64,000 nucleotides of DNA from Marivivens niveibacter (GTDB lineage: Bacteria; Pseudomonadota; Alphaproteobacteria; Rhodobacterales; Rhodobacteraceae), in the NCBI RefSeq assembly GCF_002150005.2, contig NZ_MSPP01000001.1:868001-932000 (forward strand), read 5' to 3'. Position 1 is the first letter of the stretch. Every line of letters starts with the position of its first letter. The notes under the pieces were generated by a model that was not told the DNA's origin, did not search any database, and was given only the letters and a program-made list of their open reading frames with translations. Below are positions 8,837 to 17,481 of this stretch, piece by piece. Made by a program: the position numbers and the translations under genes.

Positions 8837-9174
8837 CCTTCTCCGATCAGTTGATCATAGGCCTCTAGCGCCTTCATTCCGTACATATACGCAGGCCCGC
8901 CGCCCATCAAAATGCAGGTCGAAACGGTCTCTTCGATCTCTGCGCGGGTTGCGCCTGCTTTGACGGCTGCTTGCAGATGGAACCCGATGCAATCGGCGCA
9001 ATGGGTCACGATACCAATCACGATGCATTGCAATTCCTTTTGCTTTGTCGATAACGCGCCATCAGCCAAAGCGGCGTTATGCATTTGCGTAAACGCTTTG
9101 CCAACGTCGGGCTGCGCTTTGCGGAAATCACGTGTGAGCCGCGTTGTATTGCCCAGATAATCTTTCCAATCCAT
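8833..9174 (-). CDS. Carboxymuconolactone decarboxylase family protein (AhpD-like)
   Basis: 113 residues from the start MDWKDYLGN, which has GGAACGG just upstream; an in-frame upstream ATG lacks such a site. The AhpD-like motif CxxCxxxH is present as CADCIGFH (about residues 61-68), followed by a helical ETVSTCILMGGGPAYMYG segment. Such proteins are usually thiol peroxidase or alkylhydroperoxidase-like and cytosolic. The ohr/ohrR peroxide genes are 1 kb away, but the two are not in one operon. The exact substrate cannot be told. Confidence 0.85.
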   Translation of the reverse strand: MDWKDYLGNTTRLTRDFRKAQPDVGKAFTQMHNAALADGALSTKQKELQCIVIGIVTHCADCIGFHLQAAVKAGATRAEIEETVSTCILMGGGPAYMYGMKALEAYDQLIGEG

Positions 9175-9320
9175 ATCCGTTCCTTTGTCTTTATGAAGAC
9201 TTGGTAACATTGCTCTGGGCAAATTCTTTGCGTTAGATCAAGGAATTGAAATGTTTTGGCGGCTTGCGGTTTGGTAAAAATAGCGATTGTCTAAAGGCGC
9301 AATTTCAAAGGCTCTCAATC

Positions 9321-9827
9321 ATGATTATTCGCAGCGCAACATCCGATGATGCGGCCATTCTGACACAAATTTATAACCACGAAGTGGAGACGGGCACAGC
9401 GCTGTGGAACGTGCAAGCGATTGATCTGGAAAACAGATTAGAATTCTTGTCGAACCAAAAAGCAAAAGGTAACCCCGTTTTGGTGGCCGAGGTCGATGGC
9501 GAAATGGCGGGCTATGCAACCTATGCCGCTTTTCGTCCGCAAGACGGATTTCACCTTACGGCGGAACATTCCATTTACGTGCGCCCCGGTTTTCAGGGGC
9601 AGGGGATTGGTCCGAAATTACTATCTGCGTTGATAGATAAAGCCCGAGATAACGGACAGCATGTTCTGGTCGCAGCGATCGACGGCGCAAACGAAGGGTC
9701 CATCGCGCTGCATCGAAAATTAGGCTTTGCCGAGGTTGGCCGAATGCCCCAAGCGGGCATGAAATTCGGCCGATGGTTGGATCTGGTTCTATTGCAGTTG
9801 CAGTTGGATGACCGCAGCGCCCCATGA
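9321..9827 (+). CDS. GNAT N-acetyltransferase, phosphinothricin acetyltransferase-like
   Basis: 168 residues starting MIIRSATSDDAA. The upstream in-frame codons are not typical of this family. It shows the PAT/MnaT-type features: IYNHEVETGTALW (residues 14-26), the acetyl-CoA loop VRPGFQGQGIGPKLL near residue 91, and GANEGSIALHRKLGFAEVG near the end. This group acetylates small amines such as phosphinothricin or methionine sulfoximine. The natural substrate here is unknown. It is transcribed toward ohr, with a shared terminator between them. Confidence 0.87.
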   Translation: MIIRSATSDDAAILTQIYNHEVETGTALWNVQAIDLENRLEFLSNQKAKGNPVLVAEVDGEMAGYATYAAFRPQDGFHLTAEHSIYVRPGFQGQGIGPKLLSALIDKARDNGQHVLVAAIDGANEGSIALHRKLGFAEVGRMPQAGMKFGRWLDLVLLQLQLDDRSAP

Positions 9828-9856
9828 AAAAAGCCCCCGAAATCTCGGGGGCTTTT
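9827..9856. terminator. Bidirectional intrinsic terminator between the GNAT gene and ohr
   Basis: Inverted repeat AAAAGCCCCCGA / TCGGGGGCTTTT around a short AATC loop, with A and T runs on the two sides. It lies exactly between two convergent stop codons and can serve both strands. Confidence 0.88.
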
Positions 9857-9858
9857 GA

Positions 9859-10287
9859 TTAAACGCGGGTTGGTGTGATTTCCAAAGAGCCCCGTGTTGC
9901 GTCCGAATATGGGCAAACATGGTGGGCGCCTGCGATCAGATCATCCGCGACGTCATCTTCTACGCCGGGCAATGAAACCTCAATTTGCACTTGGATACCA
10001 AATCCGTTGTCATCGCGTGGGCCAATGCCAACCGTTGCTGTCACTGTCGCATCTTCGGGTACTTTTATCTTTTTACCCGCGGCATAGGCCTTCATCGCGC
10101 CCAAGAAACAGGCGGAATAGCCAGCCGCAAATAGTTGCTCTGGGTTAACGCCTTCGCCGCCAGCGCCGCCCAGCTCTTTTGGGGTGACTAAATTCAGGTC
10201 CAGCGCACCATCGTGGGTTTTCGTGGTGCCGGTACGTCCACCGGTCGCGGTGGCTTTGGTCGAATACAAGATTTTAGATGCAGGCAT
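9859..10287 (-). CDS. ohr: Organic hydroperoxide resistance protein Ohr
   Basis: 142 residues of the Ohr/OsmC family, a thiol peroxidase that reduces organic hydroperoxides in the cytosol. Both redox cysteines are present: C60 in GYSACFLGAM and C125 in HHVCPYSDATR. Arg in GGRTG (about residue 18) and Glu50 (NPEQLFAAG) match the usual active-site residues. The start is MPASKILY, preceded by an AAGGAAC ribosome site. It is divergent from the MarR-type gene at 10406, the standard ohr/ohrR layout, so peroxide induction by OhrR is expected. Confidence 0.95.
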   Translation of the reverse strand: MPASKILYSTKATATGGRTGTTKTHDGALDLNLVTPKELGGAGGEGVNPEQLFAAGYSACFLGAMKAYAAGKKIKVPEDATVTATVGIGPRDDNGFGIQVQIEVSLPGVEDDVADDLIAGAHHVCPYSDATRGSLEITPTRV

Positions 10288-10308
10288 GTTTGTTCCTTTC
10301 TTTATTTG

Positions 10309-10354
10309 TCGCAATATTAATTATCGCAATAAGTAAATTTATCAACCTTGCGAT
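10309..10354. promoter_or_regulatory. Putative OhrR operator region between ohr and ohrR
   Basis: The 118-bp divergent intergenic region is AT-rich. It holds two direct copies of TCGCAATA (10309-10316 and 10324-10331) and an inverted partner TTGCGAT (10348-10354). These repeated half-sites lie where OhrR should bind to repress ohr and itself. The assignment rests on position and repetition only. Confidence 0.5.
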
Positions 10355-10405
10355 TATATCGCGCACGATTTATTTATTCACTGTAACAATCTGGATGCTG
10401 AAACG

Positions 10406-10828
10406 ATGTCTGATCCGTTAAACGAAATGATCTGTTTCGATGTTTATGCTGCAAACCTTGCGGTGGGGCGTCTGTATAAACCGCTGCTTGATGAACTTGG
10501 TCTGACATACCCACAGTATTTGGCGTTGATGATCTTGTGGGAAAAAGACGGGCGCGCGATCGGCGAAATTAGCGGTATTCTGGGCCTAGAAAGCAGCACG
10601 TTGACACCATTAATCAAACGGATGGAGGCAACTGGACTAGTTACTCGACGTCGAGATGACAAAGATGAACGCCGTGTTCATGTGTTTCTAACTGACGCTG
10701 GTCGTAAAATCGAAACAGAGCGTCTGCGCCTGACGCAATGCGTGGCGGATGCAACTGGACTCAGCTTTGACGAATTTGTGCAGCTGCAGGGGTTGCTACG
10801 AAAGATGCGCAAAGCGATTCAGAAATAG
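10406..10828 (+). CDS. ohrR: MarR-family peroxide sensor OhrR
   Basis: 140 residues with the MarR winged helix at about 45-100 (AIGEISGILGLESSTLTPLI recognition part, then RRRDDKDERRVHVFLT wing). Cys10 sits in the N-terminal helix (EMICFDVY), the place of the reactive cysteine in OhrR, and a second cysteine is at 112, so it may be of the two-cysteine type. Tyr35 and Tyr38 could be the tyrosines that contact the sensing cysteine. Organic hydroperoxide would oxidise Cys10 and release ohr. Its divergent position next to ohr supports the name. Confidence 0.92.
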   Translation: MSDPLNEMICFDVYAANLAVGRLYKPLLDELGLTYPQYLALMILWEKDGRAIGEISGILGLESSTLTPLIKRMEATGLVTRRRDDKDERRVHVFLTDAGRKIETERLRLTQCVADATGLSFDEFVQLQGLLRKMRKAIQK

Positions 10829-10856
10829 CCCCGCTTTTGCGCAGGGCCATTTGAGA

Positions 10857-11363
10857 TCAAATCGACAATAGAAATTGCTGGGCGTCATTTTCGGTTTTGC
10901 CAGATGCCGCTGCAATATCTGTCAGCGTTTCATCTGATGACGTCACTGTGTACCCGCCGTCCGATAGCGCAGCGGTAAAATCATCCGTAGACATATCGAA
11001 AATCGGTGCGACCTCTGCAATTGGTTGCGACAGGATCAAGGCGGCGATTTCAAATTGCGCAGGGCGTCCACCGCCGTTGGGGCCGCCTTCGGGCGTCGGC
11101 TGAAGCAGGAAAAACGATGCAGAAACCGCTGCAATCGCAAGGCTGATCATCATGGGCGCATGTTTGAAATAGTTCTTAACGGGGCGCCAGTTGCGCCATA
11201 GGTGCAGGACAAAGGGCACAACTAGGACCAAACCCAGAATTTCATGCATCGAATGGAATGACCGTGGCCCAAGGTCAAAATACATAGCCACGCCGGTGAT
11301 TACGGAAATCAGGAAAAAACCGAAAATGAGCGGGGTCGCATAGCGCATAAATAACTGTTTCAT
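10857..11363 (-). CDS. DUF4405-type membrane protein
   Basis: 168 residues starting MKQLFMRYATPL; a longer in-frame start has no clear ribosome site. Three hydrophobic helices lie at about 9-30, 45-63 and 72-88. Histidines occur in SFHSMHEILG and VLHLWRNW, the pattern of DUF4405/cytochrome b561-like small haem membrane proteins. The C-terminal 70 residues are soluble, contain FDMSTDDFTAAL, and probably lie outside the membrane. A haem-binding electron carrier role is possible but not shown. Confidence 0.7.
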   Translation of the reverse strand: MKQLFMRYATPLIFGFFLISVITGVAMYFDLGPRSFHSMHEILGLVLVVPFVLHLWRNWRPVKNYFKHAPMMISLAIAAVSASFFLLQPTPEGGPNGGGRPAQFEIAALILSQPIAEVAPIFDMSTDDFTAALSDGGYTVTSSDETLTDIAAASGKTENDAQQFLLSI

Positions 11364-11514
11364 GGGGTAGCTCGTTAAATCTGGCTGAAAGATACCCTTT
11401 GAACGGACTAACCTGCGTTTTCCGTCGAAAATAACGAGGCCGCTTAAAATCGACATAAGGACGTCACTTGTTCGCCTTATAGTTGTTGTTTGGTGCAGCT
11501 ATAAGGAGATTTCA

Positions 11515-12054
11515 ATGGTAAATTTTAAAGCAGCCGTATTGGTGTCGTTGTTTGGCAGCGTAGGCACAGGTGTCAGTGCTATGACCGAAGCTCAAGCCAA
11601 AACAGCTCTAGATCGCGTCGATGCGTTTTCTTGCTTCAATGGACCGAGCGACGAATATGCAGAGTGTGTAAACGAGCGGATTGATCAATGCGAAGTGGAA
11701 TTGTCGGAATACATTTTCCACCAGCGCGCATGTTCGAACTTTGTATTTGAGCAAACTGACGAAGTTTTAAATCAACGCTATCAGTACTTTATCGAAGATA
11801 TGAAACGTCACGATGCATATCGTGCGGCAAGCAATTTCGCCCGTGAAGATAAAACGTTAGAGGATTTTCTAAGGGAAGGACAGCGCGCTTGGATCGTTGT
11901 TCGTGACACGACCTGCCATCTTGGACCGACCTACGATCTCATTAGTTCGGGATATTATATTGGTTTTTATGAATGTGCGGCTGAAATGACCGCGCGCCGA
12001 TTGCAAATGCTAGTCGATCAGATTGACCGGCCATCGGTTTACGGTGAGTTCTAA
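11515..12054 (+). CDS. LprI-like periplasmic protein (DUF1311)
   Basis: 179 residues with an N-terminal hydrophobic signal peptide (1-22, cut probably near VSAMTEA). The mature part is helical with six cysteines, likely in disulfides. It shows the DUF1311/LprI layout: a repeated helix with NQRYQYF, then LREGQRAWIVVRDTTC and FYECAAEMTARRLQML near the C-terminus. Members of this family in mycobacteria inhibit lysozyme; most bacterial ones are uncharacterised. ATG 11515 has a strong site (AAGGAG, 11502-11507). A terminator follows the stop. Confidence 0.8.
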   Translation: MVNFKAAVLVSLFGSVGTGVSAMTEAQAKTALDRVDAFSCFNGPSDEYAECVNERIDQCEVELSEYIFHQRACSNFVFEQTDEVLNQRYQYFIEDMKRHDAYRAASNFAREDKTLEDFLREGQRAWIVVRDTTCHLGPTYDLISSGYYIGFYECAAEMTARRLQMLVDQIDRPSVYGEF

Positions 12055-12059
12055 GTTGT

Positions 12060-12090
12060 AAAAAAGCCCCCAAAGATTGGGGGCTTTTTG
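12060..12090. terminator. Bidirectional terminator between the LprI-like gene and pdhC
   Basis: AAAAAGCCCCC, an AAAGATT loop, then GGGGGCTTTTT: a perfect GC-rich hairpin with A and T runs, between two convergent genes. Confidence 0.9.
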
Positions 12091-12109
12091 TTTCCACTTC
12101 GAAAACGCC

Positions 12110-13420
12110 TTAGGCCAACATTGCCATTGGGTTTTCCAAGTTCTCTTTGATCGCTTTCAGCAGATCCGCACCCAAGGCACCGTCAATCACGCGGTGATCG
12201 ACCGATAGGGTCACGGACATGACGGTTGCGACTTTGATCTGGTCATCCGCGCCAACCACAGGTTTTTTCACGCCTGCGCCGACTGCCAGAATGGCAGAGT
12301 GCGGTGGGTTGATGATGGCGTCAAAGTTGTCGATGCCGAACATGCCCAGGTTGGAAATCGCAAAGGATCCGCCCTGATATTCGTGCGGCGCCAGTTTGCG
12401 GTCACGTGCGCGTTTGGCCAGATCTTTCATCTCGGTCGACAGGGCAGATAGCGATTTGCTGTCCGAGTTTTTCAGAACTGGGGTGAACAGGCCGCCTTCG
12501 ATTGCGACGGCAACTGCAACGTCCGAATTGGTGAATTTCAGCACGCGATCACCTGCCCAGACAGCGTTCGCCTCTGGGATTTGTTGCAGGGCAACGGCGC
12601 AGGCTTTGATGATGAAATCGTTGACCGACAGTTTCACACCGCGATCGGCCAATTTGGCGTTGATCTGAGCGCGGAAGGCCAGCAATTCGTCCAGTTCAAT
12701 GTCGCGGCGCAGGTAGAAATGCGGAACGGATTGTTTCGCTTCGGTCAGGCGGGCAGCGATGGTTTTGCGCATGCCGTCCAGTTTGACCTCTTCGAAATCG
12801 GTGCCTTCGTACATTTTCAGAACTGCATCGGTCGATGGACCGGTTGCAACAGATGCCGCAGTTGGAGCAGCTGCTGGCGCGTCGGCTTTCGGTGCTTCGG
12901 CCTTTGGCGTTGCAGTCGCGTTTTCGACGTCCGACTTCACGATGCGGCCTTTGGGGCCGGAACCAGTGATTGCGGACAGGTCCAGACCTTTTTGCGCAGC
13001 AATGCGGCGGGCCAGAGGCGACGCAAAGATGCGATTGCCGTCTTTGACAGGCGCAGCTGGGGCAGGGGTTGCGGGCGCCTCAGCGGCCGCTGGCGCGGCC
13101 TCTTCGTTGCCCGCGGCGGCGGCAGGTGCCGCCTTTGGCTCTGCCGACCCAGCGGTGTCGATGTCGTCCGCGCTTTCGCCATCTTCCAATAGCACAGCGA
13201 TCAAAGTGTTCACTTTGACGCCTTCGGTGCCTTCGGCGATGACGATTTTGCCAACGACGCCTTCGTCCACGGCTTCGAATTCCATGGTCGCTTTGTCGGT
13301 TTCAATTTCGGCAATGATGTCACCGCTGGATACGGTGTCGCCTTCTTTGACCAGCCATTTGGCCAACGTGCCTTCCTCCATTGTGGGGGACAGGGCGGGC
13401 ATCAGGATTTCTGTGGGCAT
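12110..13420 (-). CDS. pdhC: Pyruvate dehydrogenase E2, dihydrolipoamide acetyltransferase
   Basis: 436 residues. It moves the acetyl group from lipoamide to CoA in the pyruvate dehydrogenase complex. One lipoyl domain lies at 1-78 with lipoylated Lys43 in [11 protein letters not shown]. An Ala/Pro-rich linker (80-130) is followed by the peripheral subunit-binding domain (about 133-170, [14 protein letters not shown]) and a second linker. The catalytic domain follows, with [13 protein letters not shown] near residue 406 containing the active His and Asp. It is last in pdhA-pdhB-pdhC, with 12 bp between pdhB and pdhC. The lipoyl domain is nearly identical to that of the pdhB product, pointing to duplication. 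Confidence 0.96.
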   Translation of the reverse strand: MPTEILMPALSPTMEEGTLAKWLVKEGDTVSSGDIIAEIETDKATMEFEAVDEGVVGKIVIAEGTEGVKVNTLIAVLLEDGESADDIDTAGSAEPKAAPAAAAGNEEAAPAAAEAPATPAPAAPVKDGNRIFASPLARRIAAQKGLDLSAITGSGPKGRIVKSDVENATATPKAEAPKADAPAAAPTAASVATGPSTDAVLKMYEGTDFEEVKLDGMRKTIAARLTEAKQSVPHFYLRRDIELDELLAFRAQINAKLADRGVKLSVNDFIIKACAVALQQIPEANAVWAGDRVLKFTNSDVAVAVAIEGGLFTPVLKNSDSKSLSALSTEMKDLAKRARDRKLAPHEYQGGSFAISNLGMFGIDNFDAIINPPHSAILAVGAGVKKPVVGADDQIKVATVMSVTLSVDHRVIDGALGADLLKAIKENLENPMAMLA

Positions 13421-13432
13421 CGCTTGTCCTCC

Positions 13433-14797
13433 TTAGCGGTAGGTGACTTGTTTCACGGCGTCGATCACTTCGGCTGTGGTGACCAGCGCGAGCTTTTCGA
13501 GGTTCGCCGCATAAGGCATTGGTACGTCTTTGCCGGTGCAGTTCAGAACCGGAGCGTCCAGATAATCGAACGCGTGAGTCATGACGTAAGCCGACAGGTG
13601 GTTGCCGATCGAACCGACTGGCCAGCCTTCTTCGACAGTGACCATGCGGTTGGTTTTCTTAACCGAAGCCAGCACGGTGTCGTAGTCGATTGGGCGCACG
13701 GTACGCAGGTCGATCACCTCGGCGTCGATACCTTCGGCAGCCAGCTTTTCAGCGGCTTCCAATGCGTAGGTCATGCCGATGCCAAAAGACACGATGGTCA
13801 CGTCGTTACCGGAGCGTGCAATTCGGGCTTTGCCGAATGGAATGGTGAAATCATCCAGAACAGGCACTTCGAACGATTTGCCGTATAGGATTTCGTTTTC
13901 CAAGAAGATCACAGGGTTCGGATCGCGGATCGCCTGTTTCATCAGACCTTTGTAGTCGGCAGCGGTGTAAGGCATGACAACCTTTAGACCTGGGATCTGC
14001 GCGTACCATGCGGCGTAATCCTGGCTGTGCTGCGCGCCAACGCGGGCTGCTGCGCCGTTCGGACCACGGAACACCATCGGTGCGCCCATCTGACCGCCGG
14101 ACATATACAGCGTCTTTGCGGCAGAGTTGATCAGGTGGTCGATCGCCTGCATCGCAAAGTTGAAGGTCATGAATTCAACGATCGGTTTCAGACCGCCGAA
14201 TGCCGCACCAGTCGCGATACCTGCAAAGCCGTGTTCGGTGATCGGGGTGTCGATCACGCGTTTCGAGCCAAACTCATCCAGCATGCCTTGCGAGATTTTG
14301 TAAGCACCTTGGTATTCACCGACTTCTTCGCCCATCAGGAAGACGTTTTCGTCACGGCGCATTTCTTCGGCCATCGCGTCGCGCAATGCTTCGCGGACGG
14401 TCTGGGTTTTCATTTCGGTGCCTTCTGGCCAATCAGGGGTCTGTTCAACCTTTGGCGCAGCTGGGGCCGCCGCTGCTGGTGCAGGCGCTGGCGCAGCTTC
14501 TGGTGCTGCTGCGGCTGCTGGCGCGGAGTTGCCAACCTCAGCAGGCACCTCTTCGCCTTCTTCGACCAGAATGGCGATTGGCGTGTTCACTTTGACGGCT
14601 TCGGTGCCTTCTTCGATCAGGATTTTACCCATCACGCCTTCGTCGACCGCTTCGAACTCCATCGTTGCCTTATCGGTTTCGATTTCTGCGATGATGTCGC
14701 CTGCGGTAATGGTGTCGCCCTCTTTTTTAAGCCATTTGGCCAGAGTGCCTTCCTCCATGGTGGGGGACAGGGCGGGCATTAGAATTTCAGTAGCCAT
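13433..14797 (-). CDS. pdhB: Pyruvate dehydrogenase E1 beta subunit with N-terminal lipoyl domain
   Basis: 454 residues, about 120 longer than a plain E1-beta because a lipoyl domain (1-78, Lys43 in ETDKATMEF) and an Ala/Pro linker precede the transketolase-like body. This fusion is known from alphaproteobacteria. The E1-beta body starts near [11 protein letters not shown] and includes [26 protein letters not shown] and the C-terminal transketolase domain. With PdhA it decarboxylates pyruvate using thiamine diphosphate. The start [10 protein letters not shown] is the chosen one; the longer frame runs into the pdhA-pdhB gap. Confidence 0.96.
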   Translation of the reverse strand: MATEILMPALSPTMEEGTLAKWLKKEGDTITAGDIIAEIETDKATMEFEAVDEGVMGKILIEEGTEAVKVNTPIAILVEEGEEVPAEVGNSAPAAAAAPEAAPAPAPAAAAPAAPKVEQTPDWPEGTEMKTQTVREALRDAMAEEMRRDENVFLMGEEVGEYQGAYKISQGMLDEFGSKRVIDTPITEHGFAGIATGAAFGGLKPIVEFMTFNFAMQAIDHLINSAAKTLYMSGGQMGAPMVFRGPNGAAARVGAQHSQDYAAWYAQIPGLKVVMPYTAADYKGLMKQAIRDPNPVIFLENEILYGKSFEVPVLDDFTIPFGKARIARSGNDVTIVSFGIGMTYALEAAEKLAAEGIDAEVIDLRTVRPIDYDTVLASVKKTNRMVTVEEGWPVGSIGNHLSAYVMTHAFDYLDAPVLNCTGKDVPMPYAANLEKLALVTTAEVIDAVKQVTYR

Positions 14798-14814
14798 AGT
14801 CGTCGTCTCCTCCC

Positions 14815-15822
14815 TTAAGCCTGCGGAATTTCGTCTGCGTAGATGTCTGTCCATAGTTCGGACACATCAGGCTCTGGGCTTGTTTTTGCGAACTCTGCCG
14901 ATTCATTGACGATGGCTTTAATGTCCTTGTCGATGGCCTTTAGGTCATCTTCGGTCGCATGGTTGCCAGTCAGCAGAATGGAACGGATTTGTTCGATTGG
15001 GTCACGCTCTTCGCGCATTTTCTGCACTTCTTCGCGGGTGCGGTATTTCGCAGGGTCCGACATAGAGTGACCGCGGTAACGGTAGGTTTTCACCTCTAGA
15101 ATGTATGGGCCTTTGCCTGCGCGACAGTGTGCAACAGCGCGTTCACCTGCCTCTTTTACGGCCAGAACGTCCATACCGTCGACTTCTTCGCCTTCGATGC
15201 CGTAGGCGGCGCCGCGTTCCCACAGGGTTTTCGATTTCGTCGAACGCTGAACCGATGTGCCCATGGCGTACTGGTTGTTTTCGATCACGAAAATCACCGG
15301 CAGGTCCCACAGTTCGGCCATGTTGTAGGTTTCATAAACCTGGCCTTGGTTCGCTGCGCCGTCGCCGAAATACGCAAAGGTTACGTTGTCGTTGCCTTTG
15401 TATTTGTCCGAAAATGCCAGACCCGCGCCCAGCGGAACCTGCGCACCAACGATACCGTGGCCGCCATAGAAATGTTTCTCTTTCGAGAACATGTGCATGG
15501 AGCCGCCTTTACCTTTGGAATAGCCACCTTCGCGGCCGGTCAATTCGGCCATCACGCCGTTGGCTTCCATGCCGCAGGCCAACATGTGGCCGTGGTCGCG
15601 GTAGGATGTGACGCGTTTGTCGCCTTCTTTGGTTGCGGCTTCTAGGCCGACAACTACGGCTTCTTGGCCGATGTAAAGGTGACAGAAACCGCCGATCAGG
15701 CCCATGCCATACAATTGGCCTGCCTTTTCTTCAAAACGACGGATAAGCAACATGTCTTTATAGTAGGATAGTAATTCCTCTTTCGACACGTTTGGCTGTT
15801 TGGCTGGTTTTCTCGCGGCCAT
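14815..15822 (-). CDS. pdhA: Pyruvate dehydrogenase E1 alpha subunit
   Basis: 335 residues, the normal length for the alphaproteobacterial E1-alpha. The thiamine diphosphate/Mg motif GDGAANQGQ ... VIENN is at about 157-186. The conserved phosphorylation-loop-type region [15 protein letters not shown] is near 245-260. It is the first gene of the pdh operon, transcribed leftward, with 17 bp to pdhB. A ribosome site GGAGGACC lies just before the ATG. The upstream 214-bp gap should hold the promoter. Confidence 0.96.
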   Translation of the reverse strand: MAARKPAKQPNVSKEELLSYYKDMLLIRRFEEKAGQLYGMGLIGGFCHLYIGQEAVVVGLEAATKEGDKRVTSYRDHGHMLACGMEANGVMAELTGREGGYSKGKGGSMHMFSKEKHFYGGHGIVGAQVPLGAGLAFSDKYKGNDNVTFAYFGDGAANQGQVYETYNMAELWDLPVIFVIENNQYAMGTSVQRSTKSKTLWERGAAYGIEGEEVDGMDVLAVKEAGERAVAHCRAGKGPYILEVKTYRYRGHSMSDPAKYRTREEVQKMREERDPIEQIRSILLTGNHATEDDLKAIDKDIKAIVNESAEFAKTSPEPDVSELWTDIYADEIPQA

Positions 15823-15978
15823 AGGTCCTCCGTCCTTAACTGGCGAAATAGTTTAGTGTTAAACAATCTCATACAGGATGGTTTGCGGAAAAGCGAGAGT
15901 CAATGTTTTTAGGCAGCGGGTAGGTGCCATGCGTCCGCTGCAAACCAGCGGGCAGCCAAGACAAATGGCGCAGCTACA

Positions 15979-15994
15979 CGTTTCACGTGGTACG
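15979..15994. promoter_or_regulatory. parS-like 16-mer in the pdhA upstream gap
   Basis: CGTTTCACGTGGTACG matches the ParB site pattern TGTTYCACGTGRAACA at 13 of 16 positions, keeping the central CACGTG core. The gap 15823-16036 holds no gene. It may be a real low-affinity ParB site, or an E-box-like chance match. Confidence 0.3.
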
Positions 15995-16036
15995 CAATCA
16001 ACACTAAGTCTCGGCATTTAATCGATTGAAGGCGGT

Positions 16037-16339
16037 TTATCGCGTGATGACGATTTCGTCTGCGCGCACCATACCCAGAACGTCCCGTGCGCGTTCGTCC
16101 AGCAGGTCCAGATCTAGATAGTTATCGCTAAGGCGGCGGGTGAGGTTTTCCATCCGGGCGACCTCGATCTGCAATTCGTCCAGATCTGCCTGCAAATCCC
16201 GCGCATGCGCGTCGATTTCAGCGCGACGGAATAAACCGTACTCACCTTGCACGGCAGCAAAGGTAAAATACAGGCCAAACAAAATGGCGCCTGAAAAATA
16301 TAGGACTGCTCCCATCGCGGGACGAGATGTGCGGTTCAT
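16037..16339 (-). CDS. Septum formation initiator, FtsB/DivIC family
   Basis: 100 residues with one membrane helix at about 11-29 and a coiled coil at about 40-75 (ARDLQADLDELQIEVARMENL). It ends with LLDERARDVLGMVRADEIV, typical of the FtsB/DivIC family. Such proteins form the FtsQLB division complex at the septum, with the C-terminal part in the periplasm. In alphaproteobacteria the gene commonly lies near pdhA and enolase genes, as it does here. It faces the same way as pdh but is separated by the 214-bp gap. Confidence 0.88.
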   Translation of the reverse strand: MNRTSRPAMGAVLYFSGAILFGLYFTFAAVQGEYGLFRRAEIDAHARDLQADLDELQIEVARMENLTRRLSDNYLDLDLLDERARDVLGMVRADEIVITR

Positions 16340-16446
16340 ATCTGCCTCATGTCACCTCTAACGGGTGTTAAAGCAAGAATCGCACATCTGATTCTTTTTG
16401 TGAATCCCCTAATTCGTATATGTTGGGGATTTATGCGTTTTTTTGC

Positions 16447-17334
16447 TTAACCTGCGACAGATGCCGCATGAATACCGTCAACTGCACCGGTCAGTAGGTT
16501 GTCAAAATCGGTTTCGCTTTGCTTCGCGTTCAGGCCTTCGGTCAAACCACGGCTGAAGGAGGCGATCATGCCAGACTGTTTCGACAGTAATGTGTTGGCT
16601 TCGTCACGGCTGTAACCGCCGGACAGCGCAACAACTTTCATGACGCGTGGGTGGTCGACCAAAGGTTTGTAAAAGTTTTCGACGGTCGGTAGCGATACTT
16701 TCAGCATCACCTGACCTTCGGTGATAGCGTCCAGACCTTTTAGCAGCTCATCCCGCAGGATCGCTTCGGCCTCGGCTTTGTCCGCGATGGTGATATTCAC
16801 CTCAGGCTCTAGGATCGGCATGAGGCCCTTGGCAGATACCTGACGGCCAATTTCAAACTGCTGTTCAACAATCGCTTTGATGCCGGCTTCATTGGCCGCG
16901 TTAATGACCGAACGTTCTTTGGTGCCAAAGATGTTCTTTGCAACAGCGCGGTCCAGCAGGGCATCCAGTTCTGGCATTGGCTTCATCAGCTGAACACCGT
17001 TTTCTTCTGCTTCCAATCCTTTGTCGATCTTCAGGAATGGGACGACCGATTTTTGGTTCCACAGATAGTCAGCGGTGGGGATGCCGTCGATGTCGCGATC
17101 CATGGTCATTTCGAACAGGATTGCACCGACAACTTTGTCACCAGTGAAAGCCGGCGATTTGATGATACGGCTGCGCATCTGGTGGATCATATCGAACATT
17201 TCGGCGTCGCCGTTATATTCGTTTTCTTCGATGCCGTATTGGCGCAACGCCTTGGGGGTCGATCCGCCGCTTTGATCCAGTGCTGCGATGAAACCTTTGC
17301 CGGTTAGGATTTTTTCGGCCATTTGTGCGTTCAT
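16447..17334 (-). CDS. Fructose-bisphosphate aldolase, class I
   Basis: 295 residues of the Staphylococcus-type class I aldolase. It reversibly cleaves fructose 1,6-bisphosphate into glyceraldehyde 3-phosphate and dihydroxyacetone phosphate. The N-terminus has ALDQSGGSTPKALRQYGI. The Schiff-base lysine is probably in VMLKVSLPT (about residue 205), with ILEPEVNI before it and a VALSGGYSRDEA phosphate-binding end. It lies 147 bp downstream of pgk in the same direction, with its own putative operators in the gap. Weak inverted repeat AATCCCC/GGGGATT (16403-16431) follows the gene and might end transcription, although no clear T-run is attached. Confidence 0.95.
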   Translation of the reverse strand: MNAQMAEKILTGKGFIAALDQSGGSTPKALRQYGIEENEYNGDAEMFDMIHQMRSRIIKSPAFTGDKVVGAILFEMTMDRDIDGIPTADYLWNQKSVVPFLKIDKGLEAEENGVQLMKPMPELDALLDRAVAKNIFGTKERSVINAANEAGIKAIVEQQFEIGRQVSAKGLMPILEPEVNITIADKAEAEAILRDELLKGLDAITEGQVMLKVSLPTVENFYKPLVDHPRVMKVVALSGGYSRDEANTLLSKQSGMIASFSRGLTEGLNAKQSETDFDNLLTGAVDGIHAASVAG

Positions 17335-17380
17335 TAGTCAACCCTCTTTAAATATTAGGTTTTCGCCGCCTTAAAACGGC

Positions 17381-17412
17381 TTTCGCCTCGCTCTTAGAAA
17401 AGCGAGGCGAAA
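17381..17412. repeat. Perfect inverted repeat between pgk and the aldolase gene
   Basis: TTTCGCCTCGCT and its exact complement AGCGAGGCGAAA flank an 8-base loop. In RNA this 12-bp stem lies in the aldolase leader. There is no T-run after it on either strand, so a stabilising or leader structure is as likely as a terminator. Confidence 0.6.
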
Positions 17413-17422
17413 CGCGCAAATG

Positions 17423-17458
17423 TGTTATCGCTAGCGAAAGTGATGTTTTCGCTAACGA
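17423..17458. promoter_or_regulatory. Two LacI-type operator-like sites upstream of the aldolase gene
   Basis: TGTTATCGCTAGCG (17423-17436) and TGTTTTCGCTAACG (17444-17457) each match TGTTAnCGnTAACA at 12 of 14 positions. They lie exactly 21 bp apart, two helical turns. A 14/14 copy precedes edd at 39126. A shared LacI-family regulator such as CceR of Rhodobacter is the likely binder (inference). Confidence 0.5.
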
Positions 17459-17481
17459 ACATTTTATTGTTTCATTTTGCG

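Noticed and set aside
12759-13436. Long plus-strand frame of 225 codons opposite pdhC
   Set aside because: Antisense shadow of the Ala/Pro-rich linkers of the E2 subunit; composition and repeats mirror the real gene.
14027-14782. 251-codon plus-strand frame opposite pdhB
   Set aside because: Antisense of a clearly conserved gene, rich in Trp, Cys and Arg, with no family likeness.
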